Shown here in pieces: positions 7,945 to 15,936 of a stretch of DNA of 64,000 nt. The position numbers and the translations under genes were made by a program. Origin of the DNA: Bacteroides luhongzhouii (GTDB taxonomy: Bacteria; Bacteroidota; Bacteroidia; Bacteroidales; Bacteroidaceae). The stretch lies in the NCBI RefSeq assembly GCF_009193295.2, contig NZ_CP059973.1, positions 4,898,001 to 4,962,000 on the forward strand. The letters are read 5' to 3'. Positions within the stretch are counted from its first letter, which is position 1; each line of letters begins with the position of its first letter. The notes under the pieces were generated by a model, which was not told the origin of the DNA, made no database searches, and saw only the letters and a list, made by a program, of their open reading frames with translations.

Positions 7945-9215
7945 TAAGAATAAGTTTCCATCAGCCCTCTTATTTCAGGAGTAATGAATAACTGACCAAT
8001 ATAATCAGAATATGCCATTCCTTCGGAAGTAAGACAAATGCGGCTATCTGTATTTTCTATCCATTGCCGTTCTGCCAATTGCCGGAATAATGGAATATCA
8101 TCCGATGATTCGCCAAAACGGCGCTCATATTCGGCTTTATCAAGCCCCATATAATACATCAGATTTTTAATGATGAAACGTTGTCTCCGCTCTTCTTGAG
8201 AGAGAATAAACCCATTACGAGCTACTGTAAAATCAGCAGTGCCCATATAGTCATCTATCTCTCCGGCAATACAGCGCTGACATACAGTATACCGGGTAGC
8301 ATAATGCAAATTACCCAAATAACTGCGTCCACCGGAACCACACGAAAGCATCACTTCATCTCCACATGAGATTTCCGCATCAGTAGACGGATGATGAACA
8401 AAACGCCGCATCGAAGTTTGTAGAAAGCCTCTATCTTTCAACATATCACGAGCGGCACAATACATCTGAAAACAGACATCATCAGATTCCCGCTCCGTGA
8501 TAGCTGTTCCCTGTCGCACATATAATGGATAGATAAAGAGTTCGTTAGGCTGAAACAGAAGAGCCTGCTCCAGGGAAAAGAGAAAACTATCCACTGTTTG
8601 TCCTTTGATTCCGTAAATCAAGTCAATATTAAAAAAAGGAAATTCCATCTTCCCGATAGTTTCCAACGCCTGATTTATCGTGTCTTGCCGGGGACGTCTT
8701 TTCAAAGCTGTTAATTCTTCGTTGAGAAAACTTTGTATACCTATACTTACACGAGCCACTCCTGCTTGTTTCAACAATGTCAAACGTGCAGGATCAGCAT
8801 ACTCCGGTGATGTCTCTACGGAAGTAAAAGCATGTGAAGGATGAACTCCGAACAAGGCAGCCGTCTCCAACAAGTATTCCAGTTGGGAAACAGTGAGGAG
8901 CAATGGCGTACCTCCTCCAATAGCGAAACTATCAAATATCAGTCCGGTGGTAAGAGGTGACAACTGTTGTGCCTGCTTGTGAAGGGCTTCCAAATAGGTC
9001 GCGATATAATCCGCACGATTTGTTTGTAGAGAAAACAGGTTACAATATCCACATTTATGACTACAAAAAGGAATATGAAAATAAAGCGATGCCTTCTGCC
9101 CTTCCACCTGTTCCATATAAGGAACCAGCGAAACCGGGGATGGAAAAGGACGATAGGCTGTTTTATGTGGATAGCTATACATATAGTCTACATATCGTGG
9201 TAGCGGTTGATTCAT
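7941..9215 (-). CDS. STM4012-like radical SAM protein (HemN/HemW-related)
   Basis: A 424-residue radical SAM protein of the coproporphyrinogen-III-oxidase-like group. It shows SLYFHIPFCSHKCGYCNLF with the cluster cysteines 51, 55 and 58, the SAM-binding FAIGGGTP motif, a VSIGIQSF strand and a RRRQRFIIKNLMY-like C-terminal winged region typical of HemN-like proteins. It overlaps both neighbours by 4 nt, so translation is probably coupled. It matches the STM4012 family that accompanies STM4011, not true HemN, whose genes do not sit in such operons. The reaction is unknown. Two radical SAM enzymes in one operon imply two radical steps or a heme/methyl-type transfer. Confidence 0.87.
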   Translation of the reverse strand: MNQPLPRYVDYMYSYPHKTAYRPFPSPVSLVPYMEQVEGQKASLYFHIPFCSHKCGYCNLFSLQTNRADYIATYLEALHKQAQQLSPLTTGLIFDSFAIGGGTPLLLTVSQLEYLLETAALFGVHPSHAFTSVETSPEYADPARLTLLKQAGVARVSIGIQSFLNEELTALKRRPRQDTINQALETIGKMEFPFFNIDLIYGIKGQTVDSFLFSLEQALLFQPNELFIYPLYVRQGTAITERESDDVCFQMYCAARDMLKDRGFLQTSMRRFVHHPSTDAEISCGDEVMLSCGSGGRSYLGNLHYATRYTVCQRCIAGEIDDYMGTADFTVARNGFILSQEERRQRFIIKNLMYYMGLDKAEYERRFGESSDDIPLFRQLAERQWIENTDSRICLTSEGMAYSDYIGQLFITPEIRGLMETYSY

Positions 9216-10066
9216 TTTTTCGTTAAAATAAAGTGTTTGTAAGGGACTGTATAAACCGTTTCATGAGATATGCAATGATATTCATACCCATCTTCACCAT
9301 AGCAAGTGCCATGGTCGGAAAGGGCAATCACCAACGTATTGCCCCGCTTCTGAAAAGCCTGAAACAAACGAGGTAACTGACTGTCAATATATTGCAGGGC
9401 AGCCGCATGTGATTCTTTATCATCTTTCATTTTACCCTCCACATAATGACAGTTCGGATAATGAATAGCAGAAAAATTGATATACATAAAGATCCGCTTG
9501 TCCTCCGGATAATTTTCTAGTTTTTTCAATGCAAAATCAATCTGTTTTTCAGTACTATCGGGTGCTGTGCATCCAAAAGCAGGCAGCCAATAACTTTTAG
9601 TAAAGTAACCGGGGAATACACGCCCCAACTCATTACGTTTGCTAAAGAAATTCACACCACCTATACAAATCGTTTCATAGCCTGTATTGGCAAGACTCTG
9701 CACAAACGTTGCTTCTGTAAATGGATAACTTCCTTTAGGCGGAATACGTCCTGTACCCGCCTGCACGGGGAAAAACAACCATTTACGGCTACGCAATGAA
9801 TGAGGTTCTGCCGGAGAAGGCAGAAATCCTGCAAAGATGGCAAAATGAGACGGGTAAGTAAAATTTCCCGGAGCATGTCTTTTCTCCCATTCTCCTCCAT
9901 GACTGTTCAATACAGGCGTTCTTCCGGCCACTTCTTCCTCTTTGCTGACATCATAACGCAAGGTGTCAAAGCAAAGCATCAATATATCATGAGTACCCAC
10001 TACCTGATTCATATCCAGATCCGGATGATGGGTCTGTTCGCCAGCCGGCAGTTCATCTATTTGCAT
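9212..10066 (-). CDS. STM4013-like hydrolase of the sulfatase/alkaline phosphatase superfamily
   Basis: A 284-residue cytosolic enzyme with the superfamily metal motifs: LMLCFDTLRYD (Asp34), and IALSDHGTCYGEDGYEYHCISHETVYTVPY near the C-terminus. In the position of the sulfatase C-x-P-S-R motif it has T-Y-P-S-H (Thr70), so formylglycine cannot form and a phosphoesterase- or phosphonate-type reaction with Thr as nucleophile is more likely. It overlaps the ATP-grasp gene by 14 nt. An alternative ATG at 10012 (MNQVVG) would remove the overlap and keep all motifs. It matches the STM4013/SEN3800 family. Substrate unknown. Confidence 0.85.
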   Translation of the reverse strand: MQIDELPAGEQTHHPDLDMNQVVGTHDILMLCFDTLRYDVSKEEEVAGRTPVLNSHGGEWEKRHAPGNFTYPSHFAIFAGFLPSPAEPHSLRSRKWLFFPVQAGTGRIPPKGSYPFTEATFVQSLANTGYETICIGGVNFFSKRNELGRVFPGYFTKSYWLPAFGCTAPDSTEKQIDFALKKLENYPEDKRIFMYINFSAIHYPNCHYVEGKMKDDKESHAAALQYIDSQLPRLFQAFQKRGNTLVIALSDHGTCYGEDGYEYHCISHETVYTVPYKHFILTKK

Positions 10067-11063
10067 GGTTATATTTCTTTTTTATGTTTTTTATTTGTTG
10101 AATATAAATAGAATTATGGGCAAACATATCCTGATAAACATGGTCTCCTTGTCCGTTGACTTCTATTATATAAGGAATATCCGTCCCTCTTTCTATCAAT
10201 ATATCTACTCCCGCATAACACAAATCCAAGGATTGGGCAGCTTCCTGACATTGAAAATAGATTTGTTGCCGCACTTCTTCGGATAAAGACAATTCATTCC
10301 ACAAATGCGCCTTGTTGTTCAGGTGCAGGTTCGTAATACTTCCTTTACTGCATCTCACAACGATATAATCTATTTCAGATTCCCGGCACACTACCCGAAG
10401 ATCGTAATTTTCTCCTTGCAATTGTTCTTTAGGAATCCATTCCTCCAGGATAGCTTCTGTTTGTATCACAGCTTCTGCTAACGGGACAATCTCTTTTTCC
10501 ACGCTCAAACGATTGATTCGTTTGGTATTATAAATGACTCCGTCCACTTGCCGCAGCGTAGTATAGCCCACCCACTTATTCCGGTTAGGCTGATAACGAA
10601 TCGCCATAATGCCTCCCGCACCCGAACCATAACGTGGTTTTAAAAAGCATCCTCTCCCACAATCGGCAAGAAGCTGCCGTAACTCATCGAAAGAGTGTGG
10701 AGATGATAACATCGGAGTCACTTTCAGCCCTTTGTCCATCAGGACCTCTTTAGTTTCCTTTTTATCAAGAGCACGCAACAAAGCATCAGGAGTATTTAAA
10801 AAGCGAACATCATCAGGCAGGCTCATCTTGTTCAAACGTTGCAATGTCTCCTTATATGCCTGATTCAACAGCGCATATTTCAGGAAATCAGTTTCATCGC
10901 TTACACAGGGTTCCAGTTTGATAACTGCCTGCCGCAATAGCGGCAAGCAGCCAAAAAGTTCCTCATAAGTCATAAAACAAACTTCTGTCTGCAAGTGCTT
11001 ACCTGCTTCAACAAAGTATTCTATACGTTTGGATAAAGAGTTGCTGACAACGATTATCTGCAT
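10053..11063 (-). CDS. STM4014-like ATP-grasp protein
   Basis: A 336-residue protein with an ATP-grasp fold. A Rossmann-like start (MQIIVVSNSLSKRIEYF) precedes a nucleotide-binding segment (CFLKPRYGSGAGGIMAIRY, Lys and glycine-rich loop at about residues 140-155). The C-terminal metal-binding strand AGVDILIERGTDIPYIIEVNGQGD carries the Asp/Glu/Asn ligands. Such ligases join a carboxylate to an amine or thiol using ATP, as in RimK and glutathione synthase. It follows the WGR/LRR gene by 3 nt. The family is STM4014; what it ligates is not known. The carboxylate could belong to a peptide or a small molecule. Confidence 0.83.
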   Translation of the reverse strand: MQIIVVSNSLSKRIEYFVEAGKHLQTEVCFMTYEELFGCLPLLRQAVIKLEPCVSDETDFLKYALLNQAYKETLQRLNKMSLPDDVRFLNTPDALLRALDKKETKEVLMDKGLKVTPMLSSPHSFDELRQLLADCGRGCFLKPRYGSGAGGIMAIRYQPNRNKWVGYTTLRQVDGVIYNTKRINRLSVEKEIVPLAEAVIQTEAILEEWIPKEQLQGENYDLRVVCRESEIDYIVVRCSKGSITNLHLNNKAHLWNELSLSEEVRQQIYFQCQEAAQSLDLCYAGVDILIERGTDIPYIIEVNGQGDHVYQDMFAHNSIYIQQIKNIKKKYNHANR

Positions 11064-11066
11064 CTC

Positions 11067-12140
11067 CTATTCTGTAATCATCGGATAATACCACAATTCA
11101 CCATCATATTTATCCGCCTCTTCAGTTTCGGCAATGTCTATTTTCATAGGAAGATTCTGCAACTGTTTCTTCATGTCCTTGCTCAAATAATTATAGCGCA
11201 TATTGATAAACTTCAAGTGAGCGATCTTATCCATATTATCCAATAATAACTGTGCACCTTCATCTTTAAGAGTACCAGCCGAAATATCCATGGTTTCAAG
11301 TTGAGGAAGAATATCCGACTCCAGGAACATTTCTACAATACTATCCTGTTCTTCAGAATTAACAAGCCCCAGATAAGTCAGCTTCGGAAAACGCTCTTTG
11401 GAGAAAAGCGGGCGGAATATCTCAATATCACCTTCAAATCCGTAATCTTCCACACCAACATATAGAATCAGTTTTTCCAGATTGGGAAAATCAGAAGCAA
11501 GAATGTCCTCTACCACTTCAGTAGGCAGACCACCACTGATTATTTCCAACGACCGCAACTCCGGACGTGAAGTTCTTCCTAAACGCAGATTGTTTGTTCC
11601 TTTTATTTTCAGATCCTTCAATTTAGGCATACTATCGAGCAGCGGACTAAGATCGGCTTGTTCAATCCATGAGATTTCCTGTTCTTCTTGTTCAATATCC
11701 CCCCAAAACAGACCTTCTATCTGTGTAAACTTGTCCTTATTTTCAATGAGACCTTGCAACAGAGCCGAGCAGTCCTCGCCCTCATAATCCCAACAGCCAA
11801 TCGTTATTTGTTTATATTCAGAGAGATGTTTGTCTTTCAATATCTTATCCAAAAGCTTCACATCGTTTTCATACTCATCATAACTCAATGTATATTTCTT
11901 AGCTTCCACTTTCATTTCACGTGCTGTTTCTTCGGCAGTTTCCACATAACCTTTCTTTGTCTTCTCTGCAATCAGTTTGCCGGCAGCCTTTTCAGCTTCT
12001 TCAGTAGTCGCGAAGTTTTTCACTTGTGTTTGTCCGGCAGTCCCCAGCTTACCATAATTTACAGTAACATCTGTTCCGACTACCTCTATACTCCAGAATT
12101 TTTGTGATTTAAAATCTTGAAAAACAAATACTCTCTTCAT
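11067..12140 (-). CDS. STM4015-like protein: WGR domain plus leucine-rich repeats
   Basis: First gene of the operon. From the ATG at 12140 it encodes 357 residues; an upstream TTG at 12179 lies within the leader and is not used here. The N-terminus is a WGR domain (KFWSIEVVGTDVTVNYGKLGTAGQTQVKNFATTEEAEKAA), known in bacterial and PARP proteins as a nucleic-acid or protein-binding module. After a charged linker, leucine-rich repeats follow (LKDLKIKG, LRSLEIISGG, LEKLILYVG, LTYLGLVNS, LETMDISAG, LKFINMRYN). It is likely a non-enzymatic scaffold or substrate-binding subunit for the enzymes encoded downstream. It matches STM4015. Confidence 0.83.
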   Translation of the reverse strand: MKRVFVFQDFKSQKFWSIEVVGTDVTVNYGKLGTAGQTQVKNFATTEEAEKAAGKLIAEKTKKGYVETAEETAREMKVEAKKYTLSYDEYENDVKLLDKILKDKHLSEYKQITIGCWDYEGEDCSALLQGLIENKDKFTQIEGLFWGDIEQEEQEISWIEQADLSPLLDSMPKLKDLKIKGTNNLRLGRTSRPELRSLEIISGGLPTEVVEDILASDFPNLEKLILYVGVEDYGFEGDIEIFRPLFSKERFPKLTYLGLVNSEEQDSIVEMFLESDILPQLETMDISAGTLKDEGAQLLLDNMDKIAHLKFINMRYNYLSKDMKKQLQNLPMKIDIAETEEADKYDGELWYYPMITE

Positions 12141-12202
12141 AATACAGTTTTTAATAGTTGATATTTGCACACTCAACACAGAACGCGCATGAACAATACT
12201 TG

Positions 12203-12232
12203 CAAAAATAGCTATTTTATGTAATGTACAAA
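12203..12232 (-). promoter_or_regulatory. Promoter of the STM4015-4011 operon
   Basis: A textbook Bacteroides promoter: TTTG (12229-12232) and TATTTTTG (12203-12210) separated by 18 nt, placing the start of transcription about 50-60 nt before the ATG at 12140. Confidence 0.75.
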
Positions 12233-12301
12233 GAAATCTGTTTACTAATCTTTCAGGGTATTCAAAAATTAGCCGCTTATCTATAAAACCTGTATATACA
12301 A

Positions 12302-12328
12302 CAAAGGCCGCCCAAAAGGCAGCCTTTG
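12302..12328 (-). terminator. Terminator after the OmpA-family gene
   Basis: A stem with arms CAAAGGC.GCC and GGC.GCCTTTG (one mismatch, AAAA loop) lies 27 nt after the stop of the OmpA gene. It is followed on the minus strand by a T-rich stretch. Confidence 0.65.
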
Positions 12329-12354
12329 TTATTCTATTTATGTAATATATCTAT

Positions 12355-13488
12355 TTAATCCTCAATCGTACATATACTTACACGGTTCCAATCCGGTTCG
12401 GTAAACATGTCACCTACGCCCTGACCTTCAGCAGTAATGCGGGATGCATTAATCTTGTATTTATTAACAAGGATAGTCTTTACAGCCTCTGCACGAGCAG
12501 CAGCGATTCTTGCGTTGACTTCAACACTACCTTCCGGAGAAGCGTATCCTTTAATAACAACTTTTGCATCGGCATATTTCTTCATGTATGAAGCTACACG
12601 TTCCACATTAGGAAGTTGCGAAGCGTCAACCGATGATTTACCTTGTCTGAAAGTAATGATAGATTCGGGTACACGGGCAGTTTTCACTACTGTTTCTACC
12701 GGAACCACCTTTGTACGGCAGGCTTCAAGTTCTTCCTGTAATCCGTTGATCCGCTGATTTGCATTGCTGATTTCACCATCTTTGTTGTTCACCTCTGAAC
12801 GAAGCGCATTGATGGAAGAGTTCAATCCGTCAATTTCAGCTTGGTTGTACACTCTCACTTTAGCAAAATGATGTGTTCCGTTACTTGTCTTAAAGTGATA
12901 TGTCAATCCGGCTGTCAATTCGAAACCTGCGTTATTGGCATTGAAACGGCTCTTTGTTTCGGGGTAAGTGCCTTGCATATCATATACAATGGCAGGCTTA
13001 ATACCCAATGTCCATGCTTTACTTTCCCCCAAGTTGAAGTTGAAGTTCAATCCCAAACGAGTAGACCAGGAGTTCTGATCTCCGTCACCATTCACATAAT
13101 AATGTAACCAGCCCATTCCTGCAACAGCTTCCACCTCAAACAAACGAGGTTCGCCAGTGTAACCTGCAAATAGATTCATCAAATTGACTTTACCCAATAA
13201 GCTGACATCCGAAGCATCAAAAGATGTTTTACTCGGAGTGGTATTAACATATCCCATTCCCTGAAATCCCAAACCGAAGATAGGAGTTAATTGTTTTGAG
13301 ACTCCCACTCCAAAAGCGGGGCGCATATTTTTAAAGAAAGCACTGTGAGTAAGGGGAGTGATCGCACCGGCATTCACTTCTACAGACCAATTATCTGTAA
13401 CTTTTGTACCTTCCACAACTGATTGGGCTTTTGCTGTAAGTCCACCCAATATCAAGGCTAATAAAATAATCGATTTTCTCATAATCAT
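12355..13488 (-). CDS. OmpA family outer-membrane protein
   Basis: A 377-residue secreted protein. The signal peptide (MRKSIILLALILGGLTAKAQS) is followed by an eight-strand beta-barrel-like region of about 200 residues, a coiled-coil linker (VYNQAEIDGLNSSINALRSEVNNKDGEISNANQRINGLQEELEACR) and a C-terminal OmpA peptidoglycan-binding domain (VVIKGYASPEGSVEVNARIAAARAEAVKTILV ... ITAEGQG). It anchors the outer membrane to the cell wall and is probably abundant. Two ATGs, at 13488 and 13482, both fit the signal peptide. It is transcribed alone between terminators. Confidence 0.92.
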   Translation of the reverse strand: MIMRKSIILLALILGGLTAKAQSVVEGTKVTDNWSVEVNAGAITPLTHSAFFKNMRPAFGVGVSKQLTPIFGLGFQGMGYVNTTPSKTSFDASDVSLLGKVNLMNLFAGYTGEPRLFEVEAVAGMGWLHYYVNGDGDQNSWSTRLGLNFNFNLGESKAWTLGIKPAIVYDMQGTYPETKSRFNANNAGFELTAGLTYHFKTSNGTHHFAKVRVYNQAEIDGLNSSINALRSEVNNKDGEISNANQRINGLQEELEACRTKVVPVETVVKTARVPESIITFRQGKSSVDASQLPNVERVASYMKKYADAKVVIKGYASPEGSVEVNARIAAARAEAVKTILVNKYKINASRITAEGQGVGDMFTEPDWNRVSICTIED

Positions 13489-13602
13489 AAGTTTTAAAAT
13501 GTAATGTTTTATCTGCTAAATCATTAGAAATGCTTTATTTGTCCATGTCTAACTTTCTAGTTCATTTTTTAATTCGTTATTCACTTTAAACAACATATCA
13601 TA

Positions 13603-14169
13603 TCAAAAATTAGTTCGCAAGCCTAGTAGCCAATTAACATCTATTGTGTTTTTGAGGATTGCTACGTTATCTTTCGTTGCTTCGGCATACTGTTGGTCAT
13701 CCACTCGTTCCAACCACGTATTCTGGTTGGCCTGCGGATTGCATCCGATAGCCAGATGTGAGAACCAACTATCGGGAGCGGCGCCATGCCAGTGTTCTAT
13801 GTTCGGAGCAATTTCAACCACATCACCAGGAAGCAAACGGCGCGCAGCTTTACCACGTTCCTGATAATATCCCACACCGCCGACGGCAATCAGGAGTTGT
13901 CCACCCGTATGGCTGTGCCAATTATTCCGGCAGCCAGGCTCAAAAGTAACGTTGGACATGGGTACATTCAAGTCTTTGTTACCAGTCAGCGGTGCCAGCC
14001 AAGATCTACCCGTGAAATATTGTTCGAATCCGGTATTCGCTTTTCCTACCGGAAATGCGCTGATGTTTTGAGGTACTTCTTCTTTTTTCATATTCTGTGC
14101 ATTTATAGATTGCATCGGGATTTGCATCATTCCGATAGCTGTTACAATAATAAAAAACAATTTTCTCAT
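13603..14169 (-). CDS. Secreted cupin-domain protein
   Basis: A 188-residue protein with a signal peptide (MRKLFFIIVTAIGMMQIPMQSINAQ) and a single cupin barrel. Metal-binding motif 1 is NNWHSHTGGQLLIAVGGVGYYQERG and motif 2 is GDVVEIAPNIEHWHGA, supplying His ligands for a divalent metal. It resembles cupins annotated as carboxymuconolactone-decarboxylase-associated or hydroxynitrile-lyase-like. The true reaction is unknown. It would act in the periplasm. Its promoter carries the shared AraC operator (site A), grouping it with the monooxygenase and oxidoreductase genes of this island. Confidence 0.85.
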   Translation of the reverse strand: MRKLFFIIVTAIGMMQIPMQSINAQNMKKEEVPQNISAFPVGKANTGFEQYFTGRSWLAPLTGNKDLNVPMSNVTFEPGCRNNWHSHTGGQLLIAVGGVGYYQERGKAARRLLPGDVVEIAPNIEHWHGAAPDSWFSHLAIGCNPQANQNTWLERVDDQQYAEATKDNVAILKNTIDVNWLLGLRTNF

Positions 14170-14211
14170 ATAACTACGTATGGTTTATTATTTATGAACT
14201 CTCTGATAATG

Positions 14212-14280
14212 CAAAGTTAGCTATTCTGTTCCAACTCTTTATGATACAAATTACGGATATAGAAACCAATATTACTGATT
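14212..14280 (-). promoter_or_regulatory. Site A: AraC-type operator and promoter of the cupin gene
   Basis: A 40-bp element at 14241-14280 contains ATTACGGAT and ATTACTGAT with starts 21 bp apart. Exactly 21 bp separate it from the -7 box TAACTTTG (14212-14219, minus strand). It has no good -33 box, as expected of an activator-dependent promoter. It is one of six aligned copies in the window. Confidence 0.75.
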
Positions 14281-14284
14281 CAAT

Positions 14285-14680
14285 TTACTTAATCTTCAGC
14301 CCGGGAATGAGTGGAGTGGTATCTACCAGTTCGAGCGACTGCACCATATCAAGCGTTTCTTTTTTATATTTCTGAAAATGAGGCGTAGCAATATGGCTTT
14401 TATAAGCTGCTTCATCAAGATAAATTTCAAGAATTGTCACATGGTGGGGACGTTCTTTCTCCGCTACGGCATAGAGTACCAGCACACCTGGTTCTAATCG
14501 CATTGAGGCTTCGATTTCTTCCTTCAGATAAGCATTATATTCTTCCAGTCGTGCCGAATCGACTGTTATGCGAGACAACCGTACTTTATTATTTTCGGTG
14601 GCAAACCGCTCAACCGGTTTAATGATGCTGGCCGAAATAGCGGCAGCAAACAATAGAAAAGCAATCAGTAACTTTTTCAT
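14285..14680 (-). CDS. Secreted ABM-family protein (putative quinol monooxygenase)
   Basis: A 131-residue protein with an N-terminal signal sequence (MKKLLIAFLLFAAAISAS). It has one dimeric alpha-beta barrel domain of the antibiotic biosynthesis monooxygenase family: VRLSRITVDSARLEEYNAYLKEEIEASMRLEPGVLVLYAVAEKERPHHVTILEIYLDEAAYKSHIATPHFQKYKK. Cytosolic relatives such as YgiN act on quinols. A secreted version is less usual and its substrate is unknown. Site B drives it. The divergent AraC regulator starts 187 nt away on the other strand. Confidence 0.83.
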   Translation of the reverse strand: MKKLLIAFLLFAAAISASIIKPVERFATENNKVRLSRITVDSARLEEYNAYLKEEIEASMRLEPGVLVLYAVAEKERPHHVTILEIYLDEAAYKSHIATPHFQKYKKETLDMVQSLELVDTTPLIPGLKIK

Positions 14681-14727
14681 CTTGATAACTTATGATAGTT
14701 CGAATTTCAGTATTAAATTACCGATTA

Positions 14728-14796
14728 CAAAATTACTGGGAATCATCCACCCCGGATGTAGACGATTTACGGATATTTATACCCCAATCATGGATT
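14728..14796 (-). promoter_or_regulatory. Site B: AraC-type operator and promoter of the ABM gene
   Basis: The 40-bp element at 14757-14796 begins TGTAGAC and has half-sites TTTACGGAT and ATCATGGAT, 21 bp apart. The -7 box TAATTTTG (14728-14735) follows after exactly 21 bp on the minus strand. The element lies between this gene and the divergent AraC gene, so it could also serve autoregulation. Confidence 0.75.
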
Positions 14797-14867
14797 TTGA
14801 AGATGGAGAACTAATTTTATGGATAAAAAAGAATTATATTTGTAACCTACTAAAAGCAGACAACGCT

Positions 14868-15779
14868 ATGGAAGAGAATTATAAAGACGAAATGGTTGTA
14901 ATAGATAACGTGAATCGTTATAACGAAATCTTCGGGCTTGAAACCAAACATCCGTTGGTCAGCATCATCGATCTCACCAAGGCCACCACATGGCCTACAC
15001 GCGCATGGTTTCGCTATGAAGTGTATGCGCTATTCTTGAAGAATGTAAAATGCGGTGATATTAAATACGGTCGTCAATATTATGACTATCAAGACGGAAC
15101 CATTGTCTGTTTTGGCCCCGGGCAAATTACTGATTTGGAATTGATCCAAAATATTCAGCCCAATGCGCACGGCCTCCTATTCCATCCCGACCTCATACGG
15201 GGCACTAGCCTCGGACAAGAGATAAAAAACTACTCATTCTTCTCTTACGAAACCAATGAAGCACTCCATCTTTCTGAAGAGGAGCGACAGATAGTAATGG
15301 ATTGCCTGCAAAAAATAGCAATCGAACTAAACCATGCTATCGACAGACACAGTCGCCGCCTGATCTGTACCAATATCAGATTGCTGCTTGATTACTGTAT
15401 GCGCTTTTACGAACGGCAGTTTGAAACCCGAAACAAAGTTAACAATGATATTATCGTCCGCTTCGAACATCTGCTCAATGAATATTTTGAAGGAGATGCT
15501 CCGCAACATTTAGGATTGCCATCGGTCAAATACTTTGCCGACAAAGTATTCCTTTCTCCCAACTACTTTGGCGATATGATTCGTAAGCAAACTGGTAAAA
15601 CCGTCTCCGAATATATTCAGGATAAAATGATTGAACTGGCAAAAGAACAACTCTTGTCTTCGGATAAAACAACGAGTCAGATTGCCTACGAAATCGGATT
15701 CCAGTATCCACAACATCTTAGCCGAATGTTTAAACGAATTGTCGGGATGACTCCTAATAAATTCCGCACGCAAACCTGA
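14868..15779 (+). CDS. AraC family transcriptional regulator, probable regulator of the operator family
   Basis: A 303-residue regulator with an N-terminal sensor domain (about residues 1-170) and a C-terminal double helix-turn-helix (KYFADKVFLSPNYFGDMIRKQTGKTVSEYIQ, then TTSQIAYEIGFQYPQHLSRMFKRIVGMTPNKFR). I start it at the ATG at 14868 (MEENYKDE), because a -7 box TATATTTG lies at 14835-14842, only 26 nt upstream, and the longer open frame overlaps the divergent gene. The intact copy is adjacent to two operator sites, and a deleted paralogue sits at 22198. It probably activates the six promoters carrying the element. The inducer is unknown, perhaps a quinone or other electrophile judging from its neighbours. 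Confidence 0.88.
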   Translation: MEENYKDEMVVIDNVNRYNEIFGLETKHPLVSIIDLTKATTWPTRAWFRYEVYALFLKNVKCGDIKYGRQYYDYQDGTIVCFGPGQITDLELIQNIQPNAHGLLFHPDLIRGTSLGQEIKNYSFFSYETNEALHLSEEERQIVMDCLQKIAIELNHAIDRHSRRLICTNIRLLLDYCMRFYERQFETRNKVNNDIIVRFEHLLNEYFEGDAPQHLGLPSVKYFADKVFLSPNYFGDMIRKQTGKTVSEYIQDKMIELAKEQLLSSDKTTSQIAYEIGFQYPQHLSRMFKRIVGMTPNKFRTQT

Positions 15780-15936
15780 CATCTTAAATACAAAGATATA
15801 GCGTCATTATTAGATCAACACATTCCTCCCTTATACTCCCCGTTCAGGTATTTTTTACGTTATGAATGGGAAGTGCTTAACATAGCATTACAAGTGACTT
15901 TTTTACTGACGAGATAATACGAATATTAAAGAAGCG

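Noticed and set aside
7941..9215. Coproporphyrinogen III oxidase (HemN) annotation
   Set aside because: It has HemN-like text, but the operon context and the family fit STM4012; no heme-pathway gene is nearby.
9212..10066. Arylsulfatase annotation for the STM4013-like gene
   Set aside because: The CxPSR formylglycine motif is absent (TYPSH), so true sulfatase chemistry is unlikely.
11688..12107. Plus-strand open frame of 139 residues opposite the WGR/LRR gene
   Set aside because: It is a shadow of a well-supported minus-strand gene, rich in Phe/Leu/Cys from antisense of acidic coding sequence.
14568..14867. N-terminal extension of the AraC regulator at 14868
   Set aside because: It overlaps the divergent ABM gene and operator site B, a -7 box lies at 14835-14842, and the extra residues have no AraC-type content.
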